64,000 bases of DNA from Nageia nagi (lineage: Eukaryota; Pinophyta): contig JBITNC010000001.1 in the NCBI GenBank assembly GCA_050084985.1, positions 162,626,001 to 162,690,000 on the forward strand, written 5' to 3'. Numbering within the stretch: the stretch's first letter is position 1; the number at the start of each line of letters is the position of its first letter. Positions 11,988 through 23,800 of the stretch are shown in pieces. The notes under the pieces were generated by a model. It was given only the letters and a program-made list of their open reading frames with translations, was not told the origin of the DNA and did not search any database. Both the position numbers and the translations under genes were made by a program.

Positions 11988-14686
11988 TCAAACTTCAATC
12001 CCCCTTGAAGGTAACTTCACCAACCTAATAGCATCCTTGAGCTTATAGAATTGAGCTTCTAAGAGGGGCTTCGTGAATAAATCAACGAAGTTCAAGGTGG
12101 ATGGACAATACTCTAGGTGTAGGATGCTATTAAAAACCTTATCTTTGATAAAATGGGTATGGATTTTCATATGTTTTGTTCTCTAATGAAACATTGGATT
12201 CTTAGCCAAAGAAATAGTTGATTGATTATTGGAAGAGATAAAAAATGAACCACCATGCTCATACCTAATTTCTTTTGGAATATGCATTAACCAAATGGCT
12301 TCTTAGGCTACAATAAACATGGCAGGATATTTGGCTTCTATGGTGGAAAGAGAAATAGTAGGTTGCTTCTTAGAATCCCAAGAGATAGCATCTGAACTAA
12401 TGCTAAACACATACATAGAGGTTGACTTCCTATCATCTCTATCTCCCCCATAGTTAGAATCTAAGAATCCAAAGAGAATAATAGAGGGAAACTTGGAATA
12501 CTTGAGAGCCAGATCTTTAGTCCCTACAACATACTATAAAAAATGCTTAATAGCATTGAGATGTTCAACATAAGGTTTTTATATGAATCATGCCATTAGA
12601 TTCATTGCAAAGATAATATCTAGCTAGGAGATAGTCAAATACAAAAGACTACTAATTAATTACTTATAAATTATAGCATTAGCTAACTAAGAGTTGAAGC
12701 TTAGAGAAATAGTGATAGTAGGAGAGATTGAGATTGCAAGAGATCTACATGCCTCCATTCCAAAATTTTGTAAGATATTTGATATATATTTATATTAAAT
12801 GAGGTAAGTATAATCTTTGTATTGATACATTTGCATGCTAAGATAGTAGTGCAAAAGATCAAGATCAGTTATTTCAAATGTTACCTTAAGTTTGGATATG
12901 CACTCTTGAATGATTGCATCATTATTCTTGATAATCAAAAGATCATCCACATAAAAGAGAATCAAGACCACATCTTATCCTTGATGGAGTACATATAGAT
13001 TAGAGTCAAAAAAACACTTAGAGAATACAATGTTTACAAAGTACTCTAAAATCTTCCTATACTAGGCTCAAGGTGTTTGCTTAAGTCCATACAAAGACTT
13101 CTTTATCTTGCACACAAATGACTCTCTACCTTCTATAATGAACCCTTATAGATGATTCATGAATATTTCTAAATCTAAGTCACAATTAAGAAATGTGTTT
13201 TTGATATCAAGTTGAAAACTTTCCATCCTTGAGCTATAGAAAGAGCAAGAAGAACTTACACAGTAGGCATCTTTGCCATGGGAATAAAGATTTCCTCATA
13301 ATCTACATCATATTTCTAAGCAAAACTATTAGCGACTAATCTTGCCTTATATTTCTCAATATCTTCAACTAAATTGAACTTGACCTTATAGATCCATTTA
13401 TTACCAATCACATTCTTATCATTAGGATAAGAAACCAAGTTCCAAGTTTTATTTTTCATAAGCACTTCATACTCCACTTTCATGACTTCTATCCAACACT
13501 CGTGCTTAGAAGCTTCTTTGAAGGTTGAGAGCTTATGGTTGTTATCAATCTTGGCAATAAAATATTTGTTTAAGGTCATGCTCTTTGTTACCATTTATGT
13601 TGGAGAATTTTATTCTTAAGATGACTTATCTTTATCAATATCCAACCAACTAGGAGCAACTAAAGATTCCTCTAGATCATCAACATCCATGTTAGAAATA
13701 GATTCTTTAGGAAGTTCATTAAACTTTACATCCCTTGAAATGAATACTACTTTATAGGTTGGAAAGTAAAGCTTGTATCTTCTATGCTGACTACCATAAC
13801 CCATAAAGATGCATTTATCAGCTCTTTAGTCTAACTTCTTCCTTTTCTCAAAAATAATGTAGGAGAAAGCTTCACAACCAAACACCTTAAGGTGAGAAAT
13901 GTTAGGTTTTCTTTCTAATCATGCCTCAAAAGTAGTTTTACATTGAACAGCTTTTATGGGACACCTATTCAAGGTGTAATTATCAATCCTTATAGCTTCA
14001 CTCCATAAGAATTTAGGAAGATTACCCAACATGCATCTAGCCATCTCCATGATTATTCTATTTTTTTATTTGGCAACACCTTTCTATTGAGGAATGTATG
14101 GAATTGTAAATTACATCTTGATTCTATACTTATCATAATAGTCATTGAACTTATTATTGTTATATTCTCTCTCATTATCTGATCTTAACATTTTAATTTT
14201 AAGGTTAATTTGATTCTCAGCAAAGACCTTAAAAACCTTAAAACTTTCAAAAGTTTGATACTTGTGCTCAAGTAGATACCTAAATATCATCTTACTAAAA
14301 TCATTAATAAATTTCAAGACATAATATGCTCCTCCAAGCAACCTAATTTGAAATGAACCCATTAAATCTGAATGCATAAGTTGAAGTAGTTGAGATGCTC
14401 TTATTATCTTATCTTTTTATCTATGCATCTTACCAAGAATGCATTTCTTGCGTAGATTAATTGAAGGAGAAATTGAAGGAAAACCTTCCACATGTTTTTA
14501 GGCTTTCATGATTTGAATACTTTTGTAATTAAAATGTTATAAATGATGGTGTCAAGGATTTCCTTTAGAACACACACTAGAAGCAAGACACATCTTTGAT
14601 AGAACTTGATCTATAATGTAGAGGTTATATTTTACAAATTCTTTAATCAAAATGGTAAGTCCTTTATTAATGCATCAAATTTAACA
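11988..14686 (-). pseudogene. Copia pol relic, first duplicated copy (integrase to RNase H)
   Basis: Minus-strand pieces, from 5' to 3' of the element: an integrase part near 14,377-14,050 with HSDLMGSF and a degraded SDN motif; the pre-RT linker at 13,804-13,616; RT start at 13,594-13,316 with WIYKVKFN; then RT/RNase H remnants down to the pol C-terminus (TKPLLEAQFYKL) ending at about 11,988. Many in-frame stops separate the pieces. The integrase catalytic Glu position reads GVAK and is followed by a stop. The left end of this copy (14,686) is an artificial break made by the tandem duplication, so protease and gag are missing. Confidence 0.85.
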
Positions 14687-15695
14687 AATTTATTCTTATG
14701 TCTTTAGCTAAAATTTAACAAATTTATTGATATGAATTTTATTAAATTCTTAATATGATGTTTATCATAATATTTGATAAAGTTTTGTAGAATTAATTGT
14801 TAGAAATGTTGTACCATTTGAAGAGATATAGTGTTTATTTTATTTTAAGGTTTGTACCATGTCATTTTCTTTAAAAGGTAAAAAAGTAGGATTTTCTTTT
14901 ATTATTCTCCTTTTATTTAGATGTTGGGATGGAAAATTTTACATACAAATTGTATTATGTATTTTATAATATTTTAAGAAGACTAGTCAAATATTTCATC
15001 ATATGCTTTTAGCTAGAATTTAATAAATTTATTTTGATATGAATTTTATTAAATTATTAATATAATGTTTATCATAATATTTGATAAAGTTTTATAGAAT
15101 TAATTGTTGTTAGAAATGTTGTACCATTTGAAAATATAGTTGTTATTTTATTTAAAAGTTGGTACCATATATTTTTCTTTAAAAAGTAAAAGAGTGGGAT
15201 TTTCTTTAATTATTCTTCCTTTATTTAGATGTAGGGGTGGAAAATTTTATGTACAAATTGTATTATGCATTTTATGATATTTTAAGAAGACTACTCAAAT
15301 ATTTCTTCTTATGCCTTTAACTAGAATTTAATAAATTTATTTTGACATGAATTTTATTAAATTCTTAATATAATATTTATCATAATGTTTGATAAAGTTT
15401 TATAGAATTAATTGTTGTTAAAAATGTTATACCATTTGAAAAGACATAGTGGTTATTTTATTTAAAGGTTGGTACCATGTCTTTTTCTTTAAATAGTTAA
15501 GAAGTGAAATTTTCTTTTATTATTCTTTCTTTATTTAGATGTAATAGTGAAAAATTTCACGTACAAATTGTATTATGTATTTTATGATATTTTAAAGAGA
15601 CTAGTCAAATATTTCTCTTTATACCTATAACTAGAGTTTAATGAATTTATTTTAACATGAGTTTTATTAAAATCTTAATATGATGTTTAGTATAG
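14687..15695. repeat. AT-rich satellite-like array (array 3), carried by the duplication
   Basis: A copy of the 310-bp units of arrays 1 and 2, now lying inside the element because the 4.7-kb duplication began in the satellite array. At the join the word ATTTAACAAATTTATT appears at about 14,688 and again some 25 bp downstream, which looks like templated filler DNA. Confidence 0.85.
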
Positions 15696-16144
15696 AAATG
15701 TTATTAAATTTATTTGAAATATTGAGATAAAGCGAGTAAGAGAGAAAAAGAAGAGAAAGTAAGAGAGTTTTTCTTCAAATAGATACAACAAAGATGAAAT
15801 TTTTTTCAATATTTGTGAGGTAAGAAAGATCTAGTTTGAGACTTGCTACTTTACCAAATACAATCATCAACCATAACTAGTTTCAATGTACATGAAGTAG
15901 TCATCCAATTGGAAGTCATGAAGAGTCTTCAAGAGCTTGCATACTTGAAGTAAGGAACTTGCAAGTCATAAGCATCTCCAATAATAAGATCAATTAGATG
16001 CATCATATTCATATCAACAAAGATAGATAAATTACATAAATGCCATCATAAACTGATTAATGGTGCCCTATAAATCATCATGAAGATGCCATGCCAAAAA
16101 CTTATAGTTATCTACTATATAAAAAATATGTGTTGATTATCATT

Positions 16145-16540
16145 ACAAAATAAAACATACACATACGAGTTCTTCACATGTGGATAATTGAATAGTGCTA
16201 GATCATGCACATAAAAGTTCTTCACACATGGATAACTGAATAATGCTAAAAGACACATAAGAGTTCCTCACATATGGATAATTGAATAGTGCAAGATTAA
16301 TAAAAAAATAGAGTATGCACATATGAGTTCCTCACATATGGATAATTAAACAATGCTAAAATACATATAAGAATTTCTCACATATAGATAACTAAATAAT
16401 GTAATATTGATAAAAAAATATAGTATGCACATACTAGTTCCTCACATATGGATAACTGAATAGTGTTAAAAGACACATAAGAGTTCTTCACATATGGATA
16501 ACTAAATAGTGCTAGATTGGCCAATTTGGACAACAAGTTC
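16145..16540 (-). repeat. Minisatellite in element B 3' noncoding region, second copy
   Basis: Same array as at 11,436-11,905 but one 46-bp unit shorter (the AAAAGACACATAAGAGTTC unit after the first GTGGATAATTGAATAGTGCT is absent). This unit loss explains almost all of the length difference between the two 4.7-kb duplicates, so the array changed length after the duplication. Confidence 0.85.
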
Positions 16541-16651
16541 CTCATGTAGAATGAACTTACCATGAAAGTGTACAATAAAATCAACACTATATAGCATAAA
16601 ATTCTAATAAGGGTGAAGTTATGATCACAAACATAAATTCAACATAAGAAT

Positions 16652-19600
16652 TCAAACTTCAATCCCCCTTGAAGGTAACTTCACCAACCTAATAGCATCC
16701 TTGAGCTTATATAATTGAGCTTCTAAGAGGGGCTTCGTGAATAAATGAATGGAGTTCAAGGTGGATGGACAATACTCCAAGTGTAGGATGCTATTAAAAA
16801 CCTTATCTTTGATAAAATGGGTATGGATTTTCATATGTTTTGTTCTCTAATGAAACATTGGATTATTAGCCAAAGAAATAGTTGATTGATTATTGGAAGA
16901 GATAAAAAATGAACCACCATGCTCATACCTAATTTCTTTTGGAATATGCCTTAACCAAATGGCTTCTTAGGCTACAATAGACATGGCATGATATTTGGCT
17001 TCTATGGTGGAAAAAGAAATAGTAGGTTGCTTCTTAGAATCCCAAGAGATAGCACCTGAACTAATGCTAAACACATACATAGAGGTTGACTTCCTATCAT
17101 CTCTATCTCCCCCATAGTTAGAATCTAAGAATCCAGAGAGAATAATGGAGGGAAACTTGGAATACTTGAGAGTAAGATCTTTAGTCCCTACAACATACTA
17201 TAAAATATACTTAATAGCATTGAGATGTTCAACATAAGGTTTTTATATGAATCATGCCATTAGATTCATTGCAAAGATAATATCTAGCTAGGAGATAGTC
17301 AAATACAAAAGACTACTAATTAATTATTTATAATTTATAGCATTAGCTAACTAAGAGTTGAAGCTTAGAGAAATAGTGATAGTAGGAGAGATTGAGATTG
17401 CAAGAGATCTACATGCCTCCATTCTAAAATTTTGTAAGATATCTGATATATACTTATATTAAATGAGGTAAGTATAATCTTTGTATTGATACACTTGCAT
17501 GCTAAGATAGTAGTGCAAGAGACCAAGATCAGTTATTTCAAATGTTACCTTAAGTTTGGATATGGACTCTTGAATGATTGCATCATTATTCTTAATAATC
17601 AAAAGATCATCTACATAAAAGAGAATCAATACCACATCTTATCCTTGATGGAGTACATATAGATTAGAGTCAAAAAAACACTTAGAGAATACAATGTTTA
17701 CAAAGTACTCTAAAATCTTCCTATACTAGGCTCAAGGTGTTTGCTTAAGTCCATACAAAGACTTCTTTAGCTTGCACACAAATGACTCTTTACCTTCTAT
17801 AATGAACCCTTATAGATGATTCATGAATATTTCTAAATCTAAGTCACCATTAAAAAATGTGTTTTTTGATATCAAGTTGAAAAACTTTCCATCCTTAAGC
17901 TGTAGAAAGAGCAAGAAGAACTCACACAGTAGGCATCTTTGCCATGGGAATAAAGATTTCCTCATAATCTACATCATATTTTTGAGTAAAACTATTAGCG
18001 ACTAATCTTCCCTTATATTTCTCAATATCTTCAACTAAATTGAACTTGAACTTATAGATCCATTTATTACCAATCACATTCTTATCATTAGGATAAGAAA
18101 CCAAGTTCCAAGTTTTATTTTTCATAAGCACTTCATACTCCACTTTCATGACTTCTATCCAGCACTCGTGCTTAGAAGCTTCTTTGAAGGTTTAGAGCTT
18201 ATGGTTGTTATCAATCTTGGCAATAAAATATTTGTTTAAGGTCATGCTCTTTGTTACCATTTATATTGGAGAATTTTATTCTTAAGATGACTTATCTTTA
18301 TCAATATCCAACCAACTAGGAGCAACTAAAGATTCCTCTAGATCATCAACATCCATGTTAGAAATAGATTCTTTAGGAAGTTCATTAAACTTTACATCCC
18401 TTGAAATGAATACTACTTTATAGGTTGGAAAGTAAAGCTTGTATCTTCTATGCTGACTACCATAACCCATAAAGATGCATTTATCAGCTCTTTGGTCTAA
18501 CTTCTTCCTTTTCTCAAAAATAATGTAGGAGAAAGCTTCACAACCAAACACCTTAAGGTGAGAAATGTTAGGTTTTCTTTCTAACCATGCCTCAAAAGGA
18601 GTTTTACATTGAATAGATTTTATGGGACACCTATTCAAGGTGTAAATATCAATGCTTATAGCTTCACCCCATAAGAATTTAGGAAGATTACCCAACATGC
18701 ATCTAGCCATCTCCATGATTATTCTATTTTTTTATTTGGCAACACCTTTCTATTGAGGAATGTATGGAATTGTAAACTACATCTTGATTCTATACTTATC
18801 ATAATAGTCATTGAACTTATTATTGTTATATTTTCTCTCATTATCTGATCTTAACATTTTAATTTATGGTTAATTTGATTCTCAGCAAAGACCTTAAAAA
18901 CCTTAAAACTTTCAAAAGTTTGATCCTTGTGCTCAAGTAGATACCTAAATATCATATTAATAAAATTATTAATAAATTTCAAGACATAATATGCTCCTCC
19001 AAGCAACCTAATCTGAAATGAACCCATTAAATCTGAATGCATAAGTTGAAGTAGTTGAGATGCTCTTATTATCTTATCTTTTTATCTATGCATCTTGCCA
19101 AGAATGCATTTCTTGCATAGATTAATTGAAGGAGAAATTGAAGGAAAACCTTCCATATGTTTTTAGGCTTTCATGATTTGAATAATTTTGTAATTAAAAT
19201 GTTTAAATGATGGTGTTAAGGATTTCCTTTAGAACACACACTAGAAGCAAGACACATCTTTGATAGAACTTGATCTATAATGTAGAGGTTATATTTTACA
19301 AATTCTTTAATCAAAATGGTAAGTCCTTTATTAATGCATCAACTTTGAGAATTGAATTCAAAAAGTACCCTTTTCTAGCAACTTGGATCATAGAAAGAAA
19401 GTTCATCCTTAACTTAAGAACATAGAGAATATTTTCAAGAACCTTTCTGTAAATTAGCACACTCCTAATTCTTTGAATTTCAAAGGTAGAGTTATCACCT
19501 ATCACAATTGCATTTTTATTATATTTCTAAAAATTCTTAAACTTTACTTTTTCAAAGCATAGGTGATTAATGTAACCAAAGTCAACAATCTATTTAGATG
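16652..19600 (-). pseudogene. Copia pol relic, second copy (protease to RNase H)
   Basis: Minus-strand pieces: protease near 19,600-19,545, where the DSG triad reads DFG; linker at 19,505-19,311; integrase at 19,042-18,282 with HSDLMGSF, GVAK at the catalytic Glu position, then EMARCML and the C-terminal part; RT start at 18,149-17,922; RT and RNase H fragments; and the pol end TKPLLEAQLYKL at about 16,652. Frames are interrupted by numerous stops and shifts. It is almost identical to the 11,988-14,686 copy where they overlap. The protease triad change and the integrase Lys make an active product impossible. Confidence 0.85.
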
Positions 19601-20606
19601 AAAAAGTGCAAAACATGGAGTAGAGTGTTGTAGCAAAACTAGCATGAGTATTTTCTTTTCTTTTGTAGTTTTTTACATTTTCATTACCTTTTTACTTTTC
19701 CTCTCTTTTATTTTTGTAATGATCAATTTATTTATGATATTGTATGCCACAATAGTTACAATTGCCATCAAACTTTTTCTTAGGATAAGGAGTGTTTATT
19801 TTGCTCTTTCTATCTTTATGCTTGAAGTGATTTTTGTTACCTTTATTCTTGCTATTGTGTTTGTTATTTTTATTATTCCTATTATTGTTGTAGCCATTTC
19901 CTTTTTTTTCAAACCTTTTAGAAGAAGAAGAGTAAGATTTCTTTTGATGGTTAAACTTCTTCTTGAAAAGAGTTTTGGTTACTTCAAGAGCAATGTTATT
20001 ATCCTTAGAAGAAGAAATCAACCTTTTATTATTTAGAGTTTTCTCATGCTTAAATAGGGGCATTGAAAGATTCTTAAGGGAGATAACTTCTTCTTCATCA
20101 TCAAACCTTCTTTCCATTACTATTACAAAGTTTTCAAATTTTGATGAAAGGATTTGAAGGATGATGAAGACCATGAACTCATCATTGATTCAATTGCATC
20201 CACAAGTAATAAGTTAGGTTCTTAAATCAATAATTTTTTTTAAGTAGATAGCCACACTTTCATCTTCACCTTGATGAGATTGAAACAAGTTTTGAATAAT
20301 CATAAACTTTATTAAAAATTTTGAGCTAAGATAGATTTGCTTTAGTTTATTCCATGCATCCTTTGCTAAGGTTAAAGAGGATATCATCAGGATCACATCA
20401 TCTAAAACTACATGATAAATCATAGAGGTTGCCAAATCATTCTTTATATTGTACACCTCTAGTGCCTTCTTATCTGTATGAGGTACAAGATTCTCAGTTA
20501 CTATTTTCCATAGCTTCCTTACTTGCAATTTGACTTTCATCCAAGGTTTCCAAATCTCATAGTTAGAACCATCAAAAATGTGTTTGGGTAAAAAAGATTC
20601 TCCCAT
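19601..20606 (-). pseudogene. Copia gag relic of element B
   Basis: Starts at 20,606 with MGESFLPKHIFDGSNYEIWK and reads to about 20,214, then resumes at 20,174. Residues such as GSNYEIWKPWM and the helical LRKxF-like region match copia gag (UBN2-type capsid). The C-terminal part is Lys/Asn-rich and ends with the zinc-knuckle start CNYCGIQYHK at about 19,728. A stop separates the two parts. Element C gag (37,821-36,598) aligns along the whole length, which supports the start. In a live element Gag would assemble virus-like particles in the cytoplasm. Confidence 0.85.
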
Positions 20607-23333
20607 TTGCTATATAAAAAAAATTAAAATATAATAAGCATATGATTTTAATAAACTAAGTAAATAATATATGTTACATTATTATTAAATACATACTTGA
20701 TTTGATTCACAAGTGCAAATATTTTACAATTCAAATAATAACCCATATACCTAAATACATTTCTCATCTTAAAAATCATAGATGTAGAGTGACATTATTG
20801 AAGTTTGTTTTCTTATCTAAAATTAGGCCTTCACTTGGATGCCCACATAAGAGGAGTCCAAGTACTACCAATCCTTAACCAGTTCCCCTTAGGCAGTAAT
20901 ATACTCTCACAATAAGAAGTACTAGCTATTTTTTAAGGTTTTGATATTTATTAGATCGACCAAATTATTAATTTTGATTAAGTTTTAAGTTATCCTCATA
21001 AATTATCAGGATAATCCCTGAATGGATGTATAGATATATGGTATCATTACACACATACCTATCCCCAAACAAGTCATATTATAGAATGTACATGCGAATG
21101 TGTTCATTTTAGGGGGTTGCTCATATCAATATTTGTATTTTTATTGGCATAAGTAAATAAATCAAAATATGAAATATGAAATAAAAGAGTATAAGTAAAA
21201 CATCATCCATTTAATAAATTAAAATCTAAGTGTCCAATGGATTTTATTCAACAACCCCTAAAAGACATCATTACATCATCTCTTATTTTGCTCAAGTTCA
21301 TTTTTATAAAAAAATGAGAAATACTTAAGCATAAGCATGTATTAATTTCAAAAGTTTACATAAGTTATCTTATCATAAAGAATAAATATTCAAAATGTAT
21401 AAATATTCAAAATGTATCTTTTAACTTAAGGAATTAAGTCTTAAGCATACAATATTAACTTAAAAAAAATTTAATTCCTAAGCATGAATTAAAAATTTTA
21501 AATAATAAGCATAAGTACTAATCTTAAGCATGTATCATTTAAAGTTAAGTACTAAGCATGTACCATTAACTTAGAAAATTTAAATCTTTGAGCATGCACT
21601 AAAAATTAAGCTCCCTTTCTTTTTTAATGATTTAGTAAGAAGCATACATTAAAAATTTAAGTAAAGGATTTATACCACTCTCCCCCTCTTTTACTTAAAG
21701 AAAAAGAGCCCTTCAAAAACACATGGAACTCATTTCAAAGGAAAGCTCCATAAATGCATCAGGCATAGACCATTGAGATCAAGTGCGAGAGTGGGTGGAT
21801 GTAGCTAAGATATTTTTGCATAATGTTGGAGAATTGAAAGGGACCATAAGCATGGGGTCCATCTCTATATGAACATGTTAGCAATAATGGAAATATAGTC
21901 GACATACTGCCAACATACTACCATGAGGAAGAGAGGGGGGAAGTTCATGATGGATAAAAAAAATAAAGTCACAGATCACCATAATGTCCTTCTACTAGTT
22001 GGTCGATGAGGGTAGGGAGAGATCTATGGAAAAAAAGGCATGAGGTAGGTTATTTGTGGCCAAAAAACATTGGTCAAAGAAGGGAAAAAAAATGAACATG
22101 TGCAAGTGGTTCCAGTAGGTGAAGATTTGCATTATTAAAAATGAAAGGCCAAAATCAAAAAAATCACCCACCTAATGTGAGCATAATATGGAAAAAATGG
22201 TTGATAATGGAAGATTTCAAGGCCTTGAGAGGATCTGAAGAGAGCGATGAAGCAATAGGAAAGTAGATGCAAGAGCAGACATCATAATGTAGAATCCATC
22301 CATGATGATTGAAACTTGTGCAAGAAAGAGCAATATGGAGTCCAAGAAGAGAAATATAGAATAAACTGGTGCCCTAAATGGCATAGAAAAGGTGGATATA
22401 GCCTCTAAAAATGCCCAAAAAATGCACAACTAGAGTGTAAAATATCATGGAGGATGTAAGGAAAAAACAACAAAAGACATGCACATTACTTTGGCATGAA
22501 TGGAAGAGCAAGAGAGGGGAACCCTTAACAAGGTCATCGCATGGCTATCTAAGAGCAACCCTTGGTGTTGTGGGTATTCACGAGACTAGGAATCTATGAG
22601 TTATAGGAGTAGTTACACGTAGAGAGGTTTGAATGGTGGGGTGAGGGAGCCATGAGAAAGAAAGGGAGTAGGTGGCCATAGAGGTGGCAACACATCAAAA
22701 AAGGCTAATATACACAAGGCATGAGAGAGCAAGCAAGGGGCATCCAAGGCCATGTAGCACCCAAATAAAGCTTTTGAAATTTGTTGAAAAAAATTAAAAA
22801 ATATGAGTGCATAAAAGATATTTACAATCATATAGATTACAACTATTTGTAAAAACCAAATACTTTGCTGCCCCTTTATTTTAATTAGTTTTTTTATTTT
22901 TAAATGTAATTTTTATTATAATGGTGCTTTACAAATTTGTGAAAAAAAATTGCATTTTTTATTGTAATATTTCTTTACAAATTTGTGTTAAAAATAATTG
23001 CATCCTTTGAAACAAAATATAACATATTATTGCTAAATTTTTTTTTGTTTAAATGCAACTATCAAAAATAGTCATAGTAAAGAAAATTCATATAAATAAC
23101 ATATAATTATATTTCCTTAAAAAAAGGATTGGCTCATAATAAAAGGATGTTATAATCATAATGAAATAATAAAACACAATGAAGGAATTTATACCTTTTC
23201 TTGAGTTTACCTCAATAATGAAGTGTAAGATGAAAAAACAAACTCTAAGTTGAGTAGTCTCCAAGGATATGAAGAGGAACCTCCAAAGATGTTGAAGAAG
23301 AGCTTCCACACCAAGAATAAGAGCTTTCACACT
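20607..23333 (-). other. Long untranslated leader of element B
   Basis: About 2.7 kb separates gag from the PBS. A block at about 20,815-21,130 (GATGCCCACATAAG, CAGTAATATACTCTCAC) matches element C at 37,975-38,400, and a block near 23,184-23,333 matches element C at 40,527-40,720. Between them, 21,750-22,750 is a purine-rich, somewhat GC-richer segment with no counterpart in C. No gene was recognised. The minus-strand frames at 22,217-22,429 and 22,613-22,831 look fortuitous. Confidence 0.6.
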
Positions 23334-23346
23334 AGCTTTGATACCA
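23334..23346 (-). promoter_or_regulatory. Primer binding site of element B (decayed)
   Basis: The minus strand reads TGGTATCAAAGCT, two changes from the initiator-tRNA-Met type PBS TGGTATCAGAGCC that element C keeps perfectly. It lies three bases inside the LTR end, as expected. Confidence 0.8.
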
Positions 23347-23349
23347 ATT

Positions 23350-23800
23350 TGAAGGAAATAACACTAACAAGATAATTTCTAAACTACCAAGATCATATAA
23401 AAACTCACAATTACATCCAACAAATACATAAAGCAATCTCACAACATAAGATGTAAAGTGGTTCTTCCAACTAGGTGTACATCCACTAACTAGATCTTTA
23501 CTTCATTCACAAATACAACTCTCTTACAATCCTCTTAATCTCAACTCATACACTTATATCCTATAGCATAACCTTACTCCACAATTGGTGTGTTATTACA
23601 AAGTGGGAGCCTTCTATTTATAAGCCAAAATCCCTCTTTGGATTACCTAAGCATGACATGCACATATTTGATTCAAGGGGCATGCTCATGGCTTGGAGTG
23701 TAGGACAAGTTACATTATTATATTCACTAAAATACTTAAGATATCAAATAATACACTTAAGTATTAATACAACCTTTACAATAATGCATTATACATTTCA
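23350..23800 (-). repeat. 5' LTR of copia element B
   Basis: Starts on the plus strand with TGAAGGAAATAAC directly outside the PBS, the same TGAAGG end as the LTRs of element C. The far end is placed at about 23,800 (ATACATTTCA, giving a TG start on the minus strand) by inference only. It contains a TATA-like CTATTTATAAG near 23,618, in the same relative place as in element C's LTR. No partner LTR exists in the window. Confidence 0.65.

Larger units (their letters stand above)
9982..19345. repeat. About 4.7-kb tandem duplication carrying half a retroelement
   Basis: Sequence from about 9982 to 14686 is repeated as about 14687 to 19345. Matching words lie 4,709 bp apart at the left (9981/14690 and 10981/15690) and 4,664 bp apart at the right (14652/19316). 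The 45-bp drift is explained mainly by one missing minisatellite unit in the second copy. Each copy holds part of a 310-bp satellite array followed by the 3' noncoding region, RNase H, RT and integrase parts of copia element B. Only the second copy continues into protease and gag. Confidence 0.95.
10985..23800 (-). mobile_element. Degraded Ty1/copia element B, 5' LTR only, 3' half duplicated
   Basis: Read on the minus strand the order is 5' LTR (23.8-23.35 kb), primer binding site, long leader, gag, protease, integrase, RT, RNase H and 3' noncoding region. That is copia order, with integrase before RT. The 3' half occurs twice because of the 4.7-kb tandem duplication, which inflates the element to 12.8 kb. 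No 3' LTR is found at either 3' end. The proteins are broken by many stops and frameshifts. Gene order, leader and 3' noncoding repeats closely parallel the younger element C (32.6-41.2 kb), so B and C belong to the same or sister families. Confidence 0.85.

Noticed and set aside
19644-20157. Hydrophobic plus-strand ORFs (130 and 64 codons) that look like membrane proteins
   Set aside because: They are the reverse complement of the Lys/Asn-rich gag tail of element B, which naturally translates to Phe/Ile/Leu-rich peptides.
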